Program-made: the position numbers and the translations under genes | Assembly (NCBI RefSeq): GCF_000276665.1 | Contig: NW_004955418.1 | Location: forward strand, 3,544,000 to 3,607,999 | DNA: 64,000 nt | DNA from: Chinchilla lanigera | Lineage: Eukaryota > Chordata > Mammalia > Rodentia > Chinchillidae | Direction of reading: 5' to 3' | The notes under the pieces: model-generated | The model's database searches: none | Told to the model about the DNA's origin: nothing | The model's input: only the letters and a program-made list of their open reading frames with translations | In this document: one piece after another, positions 37,763 to 49,708 of the stretch | Numbering within the stretch: position 1 is the first letter of the stretch | Layout: each line of letters begins with the position of its first letter

Positions 37763-38649
37763 GGGTCCCCAAATGAGTCACTGAGATAGAACTCCTGCAT
37801 GATTAACCTACCTTTCTGTGCTGGAATTTTTACATAATAAAGAAACAAATTTCTATCTTCTTTAAGAGACTGATGAGTAGTTTATTATAAACCTTAATAC
37901 TATTTGGATGTATCATGATCATCTTTCAGTTCCCAAGTTAAGGGCCTTTACCTACAGGCCAAGGTGATCCAACCACCCCCACACAAGCAAATCTCAGCCT
38001 AGCACCCTCCTGAGTGTTTCCACTGTATTTTACTTATATCCCTATCAAACAAGTACTTTTCTGAATTACTTTGTGTCTTCTTCATTAACCCATAACCACT
38101 TGTGAGCAAGGACCACTCATCTTGGTATCTTCATGAAATATCAGAGTTTACACCATGCAACAGGACTCAAAACAAATCTGTTGATGTAGTGGATCAGATG
38201 CACTTTGCTTCACAATGCTCTTCACTACTCATTCCATAGGGAACCTGGCCGTCAGATGAATGAAGGCAATTTCACTTTATCTATCAGAGTTCTAACTTAC
38301 GATATTCCACCATACTCTTCCAAGTTCTAAGCTACATCTCAGAAGCAAGCTCACTTTAGGACTATAGATGCTGCAGAATTCACATCACTGAAGGCAACAG
38401 GATGGGCTAGACATTGAGATGGTGTTTATATCTCACTCTTAGAATCAGGTCCAGCATTTAAAAATATTTTACCCTGTGAATTCTATGTTCATTTATCATA
38501 AGACAATACTTCCTCCTCTGTGAAACTAAAGCTTCTGAAAATGCCCCAGTAATTCACATGCTGTTACTTTTTTTTTAATATTTTCTAATGCAGCCAAGGG
38601 ACAAATGATACATAATGGGACTTGTTTAGAAAAGAAAAAACTGCCCACT
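37763..38649. other. Unassigned sequence
   Basis: Nothing recognised before the gap-containing ID element. Confidence 0.4.
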
Positions 38650-38664
38650 TGTTGGCTCTTTTCT

Positions 38665-38933
38665 TTTTTTTTTTTTTTTTTTTTTGGTTTTTCTCCGGTA
38701 CCGGGAACCGAACTCACGACCTTGCGCTTGCCAGGCAGGCGCTTTTGCCNNNNNNNNNNNNNNNNNNNNNNNNNNNNNNNNNNNNNNNNNNNNNNNNNNN
38801 NNNNNNNNNNNNNNNNNNNNNNNNNNNNNNNNNNNNNNNNNNNNNNNNNTTTTTCTCCGGTACCGGGAACCGAACTCACGACCTTGCGCTTGCCAGGCAG
38901 GCGCTTTTGCCGCTGAGCTAAATCCCCAGCCCC
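38665..38933 (-). mobile_element. ID SINE containing an assembly gap
   Basis: A T-run and the first 62 bases of a reverse ID body (38688-38749) run into 100 N; the same 62 bases then restart at 38850-38911 and the body finishes at 38933. One perfect 15-bp TSD, TGTTGGCTCTTTTCT (38650-38664 and 38934-38948), encloses everything, so this was one SINE insertion. The real element is probably about 100 bp. Confidence 0.93.
38750..38849. other. Assembly gap of exactly 100 N
   Basis: A run of 100 N, the usual placeholder for a gap of unknown size. The two flanks share a 62-bp identical sequence. Confidence 0.99.
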
Positions 38934-38948
38934 TGTTGGCTCTTTTCT

Positions 38949-41900
38949 ATCTGACTCTTTTATAGACTCTAAATCCTGCTGCAGACTGTACACTCACTGT
39001 TCTTGACAGTGGAATTCCAAATATCTTTTTATATCCCCACTTTATTTTTGGGAACAGACCCAGTGACCATATTGAAATTATAGCAATATGGGGATTGATC
39101 CTTTATGGTTTTCTCCTAAACTTGTACTAGAAAGAACTTTGATACTACTGAGACTCTTTAGGTGTAGCCCAGAACATCTCTTAAGGAGAGAATGCCCATA
39201 TGTTGAGGTTTAGGGGTGCTCTCTGCAGTCTGTCAAATTTTTTGTGACTGACTAGGGTGAACCTGGTAGTTCAGATTAAGCCTATCACTACAGACATCCC
39301 ACATGAACTATCCTCTGATTCTGAATGTTCACATGGCTCAAATCATAGCTAATTTTCTTGGTATCTTTATTCAACAGTGAAGTAGCATAGACCCCTTGGT
39401 AGGTACCTGCAGAAGTACTTAGGATCACTATCTCCTGAGGCTGTGGCACATCTCTTTTGGATGGCCATTATTAATTGCCAACTGACAGTTAGTTTGCAAT
39501 ACAAGAACACCTAAAAAGCCTTCACTAAACATCCACCTTTCCATTTCTGCCCTTTATGCAAAGCCCAGCACAAATCTAGTTCTACTAGAAAAGTGTTCAT
39601 GCTCCTGTAGCCACCACTACTCTCCTTTTAGGTTCCACTTTTACAGAACTCATTGTTTGCCACGCACAATTTAGACTTCCTGACACACTGCTGTGTGATC
39701 CTTAATGTTCTTTTATATGGAAGTATTTCTATCATCTCACCTCAGTTATAAGTTTCTTGAAATTAGGGTGCTTCTTTTGCCTCTGCTAAGGCAGTTAGCT
39801 TACTGCAGTTAGACTGCAGGTATTCCATCAAACCTTATTGACTAGTGGGATTTTAAACATTATAGAAGTGAAGAGAAACAAAAGTAATCAGTGTCATCAT
39901 ATAATGGGCAAGAATGATGTGAAAACTGCTGGAGTTTAGTGTTTGCACAATAAACAGATCCCAGGATGGCAGGCATGTAGTAGGGGTTCTCGAGCAGGAT
40001 CCCCCAGAGGTTCTCACCCCTGAGGTCTAAAGTCCAGGATAAAGTCATTACTTTTTACTAGAAGATGTCTGTGATACATGTTCATCATGGGGAGTTGGTA
40101 CATATACATATCACATCCTGAACCATTTTATTTCCCTTTCCCTTCCCTGTATAAAGTTAAATTCACTGTCCAGAGAGAAAATCCAAGTTTGTATCTTTGT
40201 GAAAATCACCTTTGAGGACAGGCCCTGAACTTCAGCAGACATTGTCAGTGACCAAAGCATAGGATAGGATATTCCACAGGAGTTCTTGGATCCCAGCACT
40301 AGGCCATGTAGGTAGGGTCATTTAAATCAGGCCTGAGATAAACCAGATGCTTGGGAGAGAAGTTACAGGAGACACTGGAAATACTGTATGGTCTAGACTG
40401 AATGCTTCAGTGGTCCCGAGATAAACAAAGTAGGTCAAGGGTGAAATGTGTGAGCTCAGTCGGCTTTACCCATGAGAATTCCAGTGCCTATCTTCAGGAA
40501 ACAGCTAAGGCAGGTTTATGCTACCGCAGGCAAACTTGGCATACACTTTACTCTCTTTCTTGCAGCTTGATTGGTGTTTTTGATGTAACAGGACAGCACA
40601 TTCACACTGCAAACATTTCCCCAGGTTCCAAGGCTCAACCTTGGGACATGTGGAAAGTAACTTTCCACAGGCATTTTTTCTCTGCAGAAGGGTCTGAGCT
40701 ATTTGTCATTGCTGAGGAAGAATGGGTGTTTTGGAATTCAGACCCAGCTGTTGGCTCTCCTCATGTGTTATCTGGAGGAGAGCAGTACGGACGTTCAACT
40801 GGAGGGGCCTGGGAGAGGCCTTAGCTCAGAGCTTCAGTTGCTATATGCAGAAGGTGTCAGAGAATGCATGCACATGTGAAGAATTATCTGCATGAAGCTC
40901 TCATTTGACAGACTAGGAAAATAATGATCCAAAACCAGTATTTGCACAATATTTTCAATTCTTTGCCCTTCCCATCACATTACACAAATCCATCCAGGCC
41001 TGGTACTGTCACAGTAGGGCTGTGTTTAGCTGGACTCACCAACCTGTGCATAAGATGTTGCCAGAGCATTGTCTCAGACTTCCCAGGCTAACTTCCGGAG
41101 TTGGTTTTCTTTCAGTCGTCTGTTTCTGACCTTTAGTTTGATGATTTGGCTCCTCTCCCACTCCGCCCCAGCAGCTTAACCAGCTTCTTAATTTGTTATT
41201 CTTTTAAGCCTATCTGGACTTTTAATTAACATTGTTCCTCCTCGTTGTCCCATACTGCACTTGGCATCCTTCCAAGACCCCTTCCACAGCTGCGAGGTCC
41301 TCTTGAGGGCAGCCCTGATTGGAGATGGGCTGACTTCAGGGGTTCACCCTCATCGTGACTCTTGTCTGGGAAGTCTGTAGTAATCAGTTCCTTAGAAACA
41401 TGCTTGAAAAGCAAAAGTCTTAATACTTAAAACACCCAAATTCTCTGACCATAGTTAGACTTTTACAGTATTTAGTATAATTATTGTCTAATAATTTTAC
41501 AAGCTAATATTGAAACCCCCAGCCCCCTGAGGATCACAGGTGGTGAGTGTCAGAGAAGGGGCCTATGACTGAACTCAGTAGCCAAATAAACTTCTGAGTC
41601 CTTGAAAAAAAGAAGGTTTGCTCAAAATCCAAAATCTACAAATGGAATTCAAAATTAAACTTGTGATCTATCAGCATAGAGACAGCATACAGAAGGAATA
41701 AAATAAATAAAGAAATACAGTTAAGTTTATGAGCACAAAGTTTTCTAAGGAAGATCAGAGGCAAGTGTGTCTTCATGACCATATTTGAGTAAACACTGCA
41801 AGTGCTAAAGCCATGCTTTTTAAACTGTCCACTTTTCAGGCAGTTTTTTTCAAATTCCTGAGTCTGCATTTCCAAGATAAATTCATTTTTTATGCCTCTC

Positions 41901-42440
41901 ATTCCTAATATGGGATGTTAAGAACTATAAACAAGCAGTAAATGTTTTTTTGTTTTGTTTTTCTTTGTGTTAATATTTATTTATTTCCTCCAGCACTACC
42001 TCTGTGATATTTCAGTCTGCTTAGTGAAGGAGCAAGCCTCCAATTTCCTGCTTTTGAACTTAAGTTTCTGCCGTACATTCTGGCAAAAAAAAAAAAAAAA
42101 AAAAGCTTCCCCTCTCATTTCCATTTTTCAAACCCAATAACCCTTTGAGAGACAAGTGAAGTCCCACCTCTTCCTTGAAAGCCTGCTATGACTGCATCAA
42201 GAATCATGGTTTAGTTTCTTTTCAACTCTTAGGCTCCTCTTTGTCCTTTCCCCTGTTCAGGCATTGCTTGGGTATATGGAGAGAATGCCAAGTCTCTGGA
42301 ACATTTTCCTGAAAAATATAGATTAGCATGCAACCTCATCTACCGCTGCTCTCCATCAAAATGTAGTTCATTAATTATAATTTAGACTTAATATTTTAAT
42401 AATATCTTAGTTCAAGAATTAAAAACAACCTCCTTTTAAG
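38949..42440. other. Mostly unassigned 3.5 kb
   Basis: 39540-39840 has the texture of an L2 3' end ('ATAAGTTTCTTGAAATTAGG') at low confidence. A 140-codon plus frame at 40402-40824 is open but has no recognisable motif. A 20-A run lies at 42085-42104. Confidence 0.35.
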
Positions 42441-43036
42441 AAGACTCCAGGAAGATGGCGGAGTGAGAGGAACCAGGAATCTGCCTCTCCATAGAGACAA
42501 CCGTGGAGTCTTTTGAGGGCAGCAGCATCTTGGATGAGGCTTGGGTAGTTGTTGCTCCCGATCACAGAGGTACACACGTGGGCTGCCTTTGTTATGCACT
42601 TTCCAATGTTACAAATTCCTCTACCTCTGGTTAAAGTAACTTCCAGCAAATGTAAAGAGCTCAGGTCTTCCCAAATTCATTATTCACTCATCCACTTTTG
42701 GGAGCCAGATTTTAAAGAATAGATCACTCACAGACAACTGCATATATGAGGAAAAATAGAAAGTAACTGCATATGCCAGAGAAAAGACCTGAGGAGACAT
42801 TAAGTTTATGTCATACAGCCTACAACAACAAAACAGGGCAATAATGAAATCCAGAAAAGCCTGAAGAAGGGAGACAGTTTGACTTCTCCATTCCCACAAT
42901 ATTAAATTCCAATGGTCAGCCATTAATGAAAAATCACAAGGCACACAAATAAATAAAAAAAGGAGGGAAAAGCCTCAGAGTAACAAAAACAGTACCTGAA
43001 AAAGGTCTACTAAACAAAAACTATAAAACAACTGTC

Positions 43037-43117
43037 AGGGGTAAGCGGGTAGCTGAGTGGCAGAATGCTTACTTACCAGGTGTGAGGGCCTGGGTTTGAT
43101 CCTCAGAACTACAAACA
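43037..43117 (+). mobile_element. Old ID-like SINE
   Basis: 'GGGTAGCTGAGTGGCAGAAT GCTTACTTACCAGG' and 'GGGTTTGATCCTCAGAACTA' match an older ID variant. No clear TSD. Confidence 0.65.
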
Positions 43118-43514
43118 GTAGCCATAATAAAATTGGTCTAAGGAATCCTCAAACAACTAAAAAAAGATGTGGAAAAAGAAAATAACTATCAATAAAGTGG
43201 AAATTGTGTTTAAGAAACCAAACATGAAAAGAAACCAAAGGGAAATCCAGAGTGAAAAGTATAATAACTGAAGTGAATTCATCAGAAGGACTCAGAGGCA
43301 AAAAAGAAAGAAAAGAACCAAGGAACCTGAAGACAAAACAAAGGAAATTATCAAATGGGAGGGGCAGAAAGACAAACTCTGAAGACAAGTGAACTGAGTT
43401 TAAGGGACCTGTGGAACACCATCAAATAAATCAATCTATCATGCTTTCATGGAAGTTTCAGAAGGAAAAGAGATAGGGAAAGGGGCAGAGAGAATACTTA
43501 AAGTAATATTGACT

Positions 43515-43790
43515 ATAATGCCAGCTATTTAAGAGCCTGAGGCAGGGGCTGTGGATATAGCTCAGTGGGATAAGCACCTGCCTGGCAAGCACAAGGTCCT
43601 GAGTTCAATTTCCAGTACCAAAAAAAGAAAAAAGAAAAAAAGAGCCTGAGGCAGGAGACTCACAAGTTCAAGGCCAGCCTGAAGGATTTCATAAGAATTT
43701 GCCTCAAAATAAAAAATTGAGGTGGGTTGAGGATAGAGCAACCATGGTTTTGATTTCAAGTACCATAAGGAAAAAAAAATGGCTGAAAAT
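43515..43790 (+). mobile_element. B1 fragment with ID-like 3' partner
   Basis: B1-like text ('GCCAGCTATTTAAGAGCCTG AGGCAGG', 'AGTTCAAGGCCAGCCTGAAG', 'GCCTCAAAATAAAA') is followed by ID-like remnants ('GGTTGAGGATAGAGCAACCA', 'TTTGATTTCAAGTACC'). This may be a composite B1-ID SINE of the kind known in squirrel-related and some other rodents. A younger ID has inserted in its B1 part. Confidence 0.5.
43547..43640 (+). mobile_element. ID SINE nested in B1
   Basis: Complete ID body plus tail, flanked by the 15-bp TSD AGAGCCTGAGGCAGG at 43532-43546 and 43641-43655, itself B1 sequence. Confidence 0.92.
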
Positions 43791-44384
43791 TCCGCAACCC
43801 TGATTTTACATCTAAGAAGTTCAGTGAACTCCAGGTAAAATGAACTCAAAATAAGTTATATCAAGATGTTTCTAATCAAACTTTTGAAACACAAACACAA
43901 GAGACTAGTTTCAGAACAACTGAGAATAGCAATTCATTACTGCATGGGATCCTCAAGATTGTTAGTGAATGTCTCATCAGAAACTTTGGATCCCATAAGA
44001 CACAGGGTCACCATAGTCAAAGTGCTGAGAAAAACTACAGTCTTAGCCAAGAATTTTACATGTAGCAAGACTGATCTTCAAAAGTAAGGGAGAAATTAAG
44101 ACACTCTCAGATAAGCCAAGATTGAGGAAATTGCTATAGGAGTGGCCCGTCAAGAAATGGTCAAGGGCATCCTGCAGGTTAAATGAAAGGACAATGAATA
44201 GTAATTTGAAACCATATAAAGAAATAAATACTACAATTCACAATGTAAATTGAAGTTGGCACCATGGGCAGTTATAAAGGCTAACATAACAGTAGTTTGT
44301 AACTTTATTGTTTTTACTATATAATTTAAGAGACTAATATATTTCAAAAATAATTATTAATGTAAAAGCTACTATATTCTTCCA

Positions 44385-44960
44385 GTTTCTTACACTAAGG
44401 AGACAATATGATGTTGACACATGCGAGTCTGATTTATTTCACTTATGGGTATGGTCTCTAGTTGCATCCATTTACCTACAAAACCTTGATTTTATCTTTT
44501 TTTTTATTTTAAAGAGAGTAATAAAAAAGAACAATAGCAAAATTCCAACAACATAGACAAAAACAAAACAAAGCAAAAACAATAAAAATGATACAGGGTT
44601 TCAGAACAAAATGATAAGAATAACAGGGGCTGTTATATTACACACTGTTATTTTCAATGAAGTTGATCAGATTACCAGATATAGGAATGCAAGATTGATC
44701 AAACAATTAAAGAGAATAAAAAATAGAAAGAAAAAAACATTAGAAACAATAGTTTCACTAGACAAAAAGGTAGGAATTCACCAATTGTTGTTATATTGCA
44801 TATTGTTATCTTCATATTAGTTGTTCAGCTTACCAGATAGAAGTATGCAAAATTGGTCAGAAAGAAAAAAATTAGGCATTAACTGTTCCTTTCAATAAAC
44901 CATTAGACTTCAGCAGTACAGTTGAGTTTGTCTTTCTTTATAGCTGAGTAGTACTCCATT
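44385..44960 (-). mobile_element. LINE-1 3' UTR pieces, antisense and scrambled
   Basis: 44420-44480 ('GATTTATTTCACTTATGGGT', 'CTCTAGTTGCATCCATTTAC') is antisense to the L1 3' region seen in plus orientation at 51735-51790. 44910-44960 ('TCTTTATAGCTGAGTAGTAC TCC') is antisense L1 as well. Between them lie two direct copies of the repeat described at 44568-45297. Confidence 0.55.
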
Positions 44961-45297
44961 ATATAAAAGTTCAAAAGGTGAAAGGGAAAGAAACTGCTCA
45001 AAAGGAAAGAACAGCTGGGATAGGGGAAAAGAGAAAAGGAAGGGAAAAAGTATATACACAAGATAGCTAAGATAATTGTACTACTAATTTCTATTAGTCC
45101 ACTGAAAGGAACAGTTAGCGCTTATATTGTTTGATTAATTTTTGCATGCCTATATCTGGTAATGTAAGCAACTACTTTGAAGATAACAATATGCAATATA
45201 ATAACCATTGTTAATTTCCTATCATCTTGTTTCATTTCAAAACAATTTTGAAATTCTGTATCATTTTTATTGGTTTTTTCTCTTTTTAAAATAAAAA
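44568..45297. repeat. Inverted repeat of about 150 bp arms
   Basis: 44568-44720 matches the reverse complement of 45118-45290 ('CAATAAAAATGATACAG', 'ATTACCAGATATAGG', 'ATCAAACAAT'), by eye roughly three quarters identical. A partial third copy in direct orientation lies at 44770-44860 ('TTATATTGCATATTGTTATC'). The loop is about 400 bp. Confidence 0.7.
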
Positions 45298-45303
45298 AGC
45301 TAG

Positions 45304-45429
45304 GGCTGAGGATATAGTTCAGCGGCACAAGCACCTGCCTGGCAAGTGCAAGGTCCTGAGTTCGATTGCTGGTACCAAAAAAAAAAATAGATAAATAAAT
45401 AAATAAATAAATAACATTTAAAAAATAAC
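45304..45429 (+). mobile_element. ID SINE with AAAT-repeat tail
   Basis: ID body 'GCTGAGGATATAGTTCAGCG GCACAAGC' with an A-run grading into (AAAT)n. Short direct repeat AAGCTAG at both ends. Confidence 0.88.
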
Positions 45430-46297
45430 AAGCTAGTATAATTATAACTTTGTAACTCCACATTTTCTTTTGAGGTTGATAGGTTGATAAGAGTTACTAC
45501 TTTATGTTTTGAGGCTAATAATATATAAAGATATAATTTTGTGACATTGACAACTAAAAGAGATGGTCACAGAGGTGTGAAGAAGCAGAGTTTGTATTTG
45601 ATCAAAATTAAACTGATATAAATGCAAATTAGAATCTTATAACTTTAGGATATTAATATAATCTCCATGGTAACTATAAAGAAAATAGCTATAAGACTAA
45701 CCAAAAAAATGAGGAAGGAATTAAAGCATTTCATTACAAAATAAACTAGCCACAAAATGTGACAGTAATGTAGGAAGTAAAGTACAAAAAACTATAGTGC
45801 ATACATGAAACAAATAGCAAAATGACATTTAAATTCTTCCTCATCAGCAGTTGCTTTAAATGTAAATGTATTAAACTCTTCAATCAAAAGACAGAGATTG
45901 GTAGAATAGCATTCTGACTCCTTTTAGATCCAAAACCACAAATAGGTTGAAAGTAGAAGGATAGAAATAGATATACTATGTAAATAGTAGTCAAAAGAGA
46001 ACAGGATAGATATATTTAGGTTAGACAGTCGTTAAATCAAAGACACTAAATACACTGTATATTAATACAAGGGTAAATGCAGCAAAAATGTGTAGTAATA
46101 ATAATAATAAACACTGATGTCCCTAATGGCAGATCATCAAAATATTTCAAACAAAAATTGACAGAATTGAGGGAAAAACAAAGATAACTGGAGACTTCAG
46201 TACTCCAGTCTAAGTAATGGGCAGAGCAATCAGAAGATAAGTAAGGGATTATTCCAAAATAGAAAATTAAGTCTAGTTATGCTTTAAAAAGACATAG

Positions 46298-46862
46298 TGT
46301 AGGGGACGGCAACTCTTAGCATATCATTTTTAAGACAGAATAATTTTAGTCTTAGTACAAGCCTCAAATTGTGTCTTGAAAAACATCCCAGAGGGGTTGT
46401 AAAAGTCGAATGCTTTTGCATTCGAATGCTTCTCCAGAGACAAAGAACACCCAGGCCCACATAACCACCTATGACCCTGCCTGGCTTGTTTCATCCCTTC
46501 CCTGGCCCTAGATAAACATTGTAACCATAAAGGAATGTATAGACATAAAAAGGGGAAGGAACAGAACAGAGTGCAGGAAGTATATATCATAATGGTTGGG
46601 CTCATGACCTGGGGCCTGATCTGGCCACATGGGACAAGGAAAACAACACGTGGCCACCTGAGTCAATGGCTGTAACCTTCCATTCTGTTACCATGGAAAC
46701 CAAAAAATGTACTTAAGGTGGAAATGAAGATGAGGAAGGTGCCAACATTTCCCGACTTGTTAGTTGGGAGATGCACAATGGCTGACCTAAATTCAATAAA
46801 CTCTGTTTGCCCTAAATAGAGTTCTTCGGTCTTCTGTGGAATTCAGCCTGTCTGCCATTACA
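46298..46862 (+). repeat. Solo ERV LTR, 565 bp, 4-bp TSD
   Basis: It starts TGTAGGGGAC and ends GCCATTACA, flanked by ATAG at 46294-46297 and 46863-46866. It contains AATTCAATAAACTCTG (poly(A) signal) near the 3' end. The 4-bp TSD is typical of class I (gammaretrovirus-like) ERVs. It interrupts the L1 cleanly; no viral genes remain. Confidence 0.8.
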
Positions 46863-48101
46863 ATAGTACACGGTGTCTTCTCTAATCACCACAGCTTGAA
46901 GTTAGAAAACCTATATCAGAAATAAGACTGAAAAATTCAGTTTTGTTGAAACTAAACGACACATGATTAAACAAGCAATGATCAAAGAAGAAAATAAAAG
47001 AGAAATATAAAAACTATGTAAAGACAATGAAAATGAAAATACAACACGCCAAGTTTATGGGGTACAGTGAAAGCAGTGCTATGGGGAAGATTTATAGCTA
47101 TAAATGCTTACATTAAAAATAAGAAATATCTGAAGTCAGTAGTACAAAACTTACTAGTAAAGAACAAATGAAAGAAAATCAAACTAAACACAAAAGCTTG
47201 CAGAAAGAATGAAATAATAAACTTAAGATCATAGATAAATAAAACAGAATAGAAAAACAATATAGAATCAATAGAAAATCAAGGAACAAAAATTGTTCTT
47301 TGAAAAGATCAACAAATTTGACAATACTTTAGCTAGATGGACTAAGAAAAAAGAGAAATGACTCAAAACACTAAAATCAGAAATAAAAATGGTGATGCTA
47401 CTAATTCCCCCAAAGTAAAAGCATTGAGTACTATCAATAACTTCATATTACCAGATTGGATCCCTACATAAAATGGACAAACTTCTAGATACACAAAGCC
47501 TACCAAAACTAAATAAGGAAGAAATAAAACATCTGAGTAGACTTATACGGAAGTTGAGTCAGCAATCAAAAAATCTCCTAACAAAGAAAAGCCCTGGATT
47601 TGATAGTGTCATAAATGGTTTCTATTAATCATTTAAAAAATAGCTAATATCAATATTTCTCAAACTTTTTTTTAAAAACTGAAAATGAAAGAACATTTCC
47701 TAATTGGGTTTATGAGGTCAGCACTTCCCTGATATCAACAGTACATGATGACAGTATAAAAAAAAACTATAGATCATTTTGCTTTATAAAAAAATCCTTT
47801 AATTCGAAGACCCTCAACATAATACTATCAAACCAATATCATCAGCATATTTAAGATTATACACTGTGACCAAGTAGGATTAAGTCATGAAATGCAAGGA
47901 TAATTCAACATATGTAAATTGATCAATGCAATATATTAACAGAATGAAGTAGAAAAATATGGTCTCGTGTCAAGTGATGTACAGACACTGAGAAAATTTA
48001 GTATCCTTTCATGATAAAAAAAGTATCCAACAACTAGGAGTAGAAAGAAACTACTTCAACATGGTAAGATCTTCATATTAAAAATACATAACTATAAGGA
48101 A

Positions 48102-48522
48102 TGACACAAGGCAGAGACCACTCAACAGACTTGTGAACACAGCGAGGCATACATTTAACATCTGGCAGGCAGAGAGAGGACAAAACGCGATCTTTAGAGT
48201 ACAAAGAGAGGTAGGCTTCTTTGTAGGGCTTGAAAGAAGGCAAGGGACAGGAGGCAGGGAAGCTCTTAGTAAAGGTAGGTGGTCAGAGTTCTCTAAATGT
48301 CTTGTGCCTCCGGGGGAAAAGTCCTTGAGGCATTCCGCATAAATGTTTGGGTGTCTTGAGATATTCTGGTGCTTGGAAGGCTCCATGCTCTATCTTAACT
48401 TTTACGACACCATGTGTTTGCAGAGGGCAGCCCCAGTGCTGAGCTGGGCCCTCGCCTAGAACAATGTCGCTGCAGGAAAACAAGTGGGGTGTTGGTGAGT
48501 CACGCCCGAATCAAACCTGACA
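48102..48522 (-). repeat. Solo ERV LTR, 421 bp
   Basis: The reverse complement starts TGTCAGGTTTGATTC and ends GCCTTGTGTCA. L1 sequence resumes directly after it ('AGTGGTGAAAGACTGA'). It is related to 56992-57412, sharing 'GCTCAGCACTG' and 'TCTGCAAACACA' at the same offset. No clear TSD. Confidence 0.7.
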
Positions 48523-48678
48523 ATAAAATCACATTCAGTGGTGAAAGACTGATTTTTTCCTGTATGGTCTGGCACAAGACAAAGATGCCCACTTTCTGCA
48601 CTTTGCTTAGGGGGAGGCATAACCAAAGCAATTAGAGGAAGGGATAGACATTCAGACTGGAAAGGAAGCAAAATTATT

Positions 48679-49222
48679 TGTCCGTAGGGCCATTCCTCCT
48701 TCCTCTGTTCATGGAAAAGTAGAAAAAAAGACCCCGAAAGTTGCTAAAGTTTTAGGTGAGAGCACATGTATGTTAGATCTCTTGGCCTGACCTTCAGTAA
48801 CATTCTCCCTGCTCATATCTTATTAATGGTTCATAAATATGTACTACGTCTCATCCATATAATTAAAGCAGAGGGAATTCTGGGCCAGGAATGCATGTCA
48901 GAAACCCCTGAGATTACTCAGCACCCTGTCAGTCTTACCCCAGAGACCCAGTGATAAGCTCTCAGACCGGTGTGCGCATCTTTTAAATCCAATAACCTGA
49001 TTTATCTGTGTGTATGCTGTGCTTTTTTATTTCCCTGCTGCCTCAACACCACCTTTCTGTTTGTGCCACATTTTTTGTTGGCCCAGACGTCCCCTGAATC
49101 GCGTATTCCTGTGTCTAATAAATAGAGTTCTTTTCGTTTATCATTGGATGTGTACTTGCAATTCACTGTTCGTTGTACACAAGACTCTGGAATGTATCTG
49201 TCGGATCCCCCGTGCAGTAACA
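48679..49222 (+). repeat. Solo ERV LTR, about 544 bp
   Basis: It starts TGTCCGTAGGGCC and ends CGTGCAGTAACA. An AATAAATAGAG poly(A) signal lies at about 49118 with a T/G-rich stretch after it. L1 resumes near 49235 further along ORF2, so host sequence was also lost. No TSD seen. Confidence 0.6.
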
Positions 49223-49339
49223 CTAAGACTGTTCAGCAAGGCAAGGACGATGTTTCCAGCAAATGGTTTCTTGGAAAACTAGACATCCACGTGCAAAAGA
49301 ATGACGTGAGACCCTTACCCAGCAACATAAACAAAAATT

Positions 49340-49708
49340 AACTCAAAGTGGAAAGCGGTTACCAGAGGTTGTGGCTAATCAGGAAGACAAGGATGGGAAA
49401 AGGGAAAATTTAATCGAACAGAATTTTACTTAGACTGCATGGCACGGCACTATATAGGAGCCGCAGTTGATGTATTATGCATTTGAGAACTGCTAAAAGA
49501 ATACTGGTACGTTTTTCACATCTTCACCATAAACACACACACACATGTGTACATACACCCAGGTTGACAGGGGGATGGTTATGTAAATTAACTTGATTAA
49601 ATGTTTCTACAATGTCTACATGGGCCATAACATCACATTATGCCCCATAAATATATTCAATTATTATTTGTCAATTAAAGTAGCAAAAAATGAAAAAAAA
49701 AAAAAAAC
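49340..49708 (+). mobile_element. LINE-1 3' UTR tail inserted in the older L1
   Basis: It begins 'AGCGGTTACCAGAGGTTGTGG' and ends 'CATTATGCCCCATAAATATA TTC', 'TTTGTCAATTAAAG' and an A-run at 49690-49706. Host L1 text breaks at AATTAACTCAAAG and resumes at CAAAAACTTAGATGTAAGAC. Confidence 0.65.

Noticed and set aside
38526..38993. Frames reading across the N-gap
   Set aside because: They read the ID body and the 100-N placeholder; the repeated peptide comes from the duplicated flank.
40402..40824. 140-codon plus-strand frame with balanced composition
   Set aside because: No motif, no convincing splice sites or upstream promoter, and no neighbour supports it. A conservation check in related rodents would decide.
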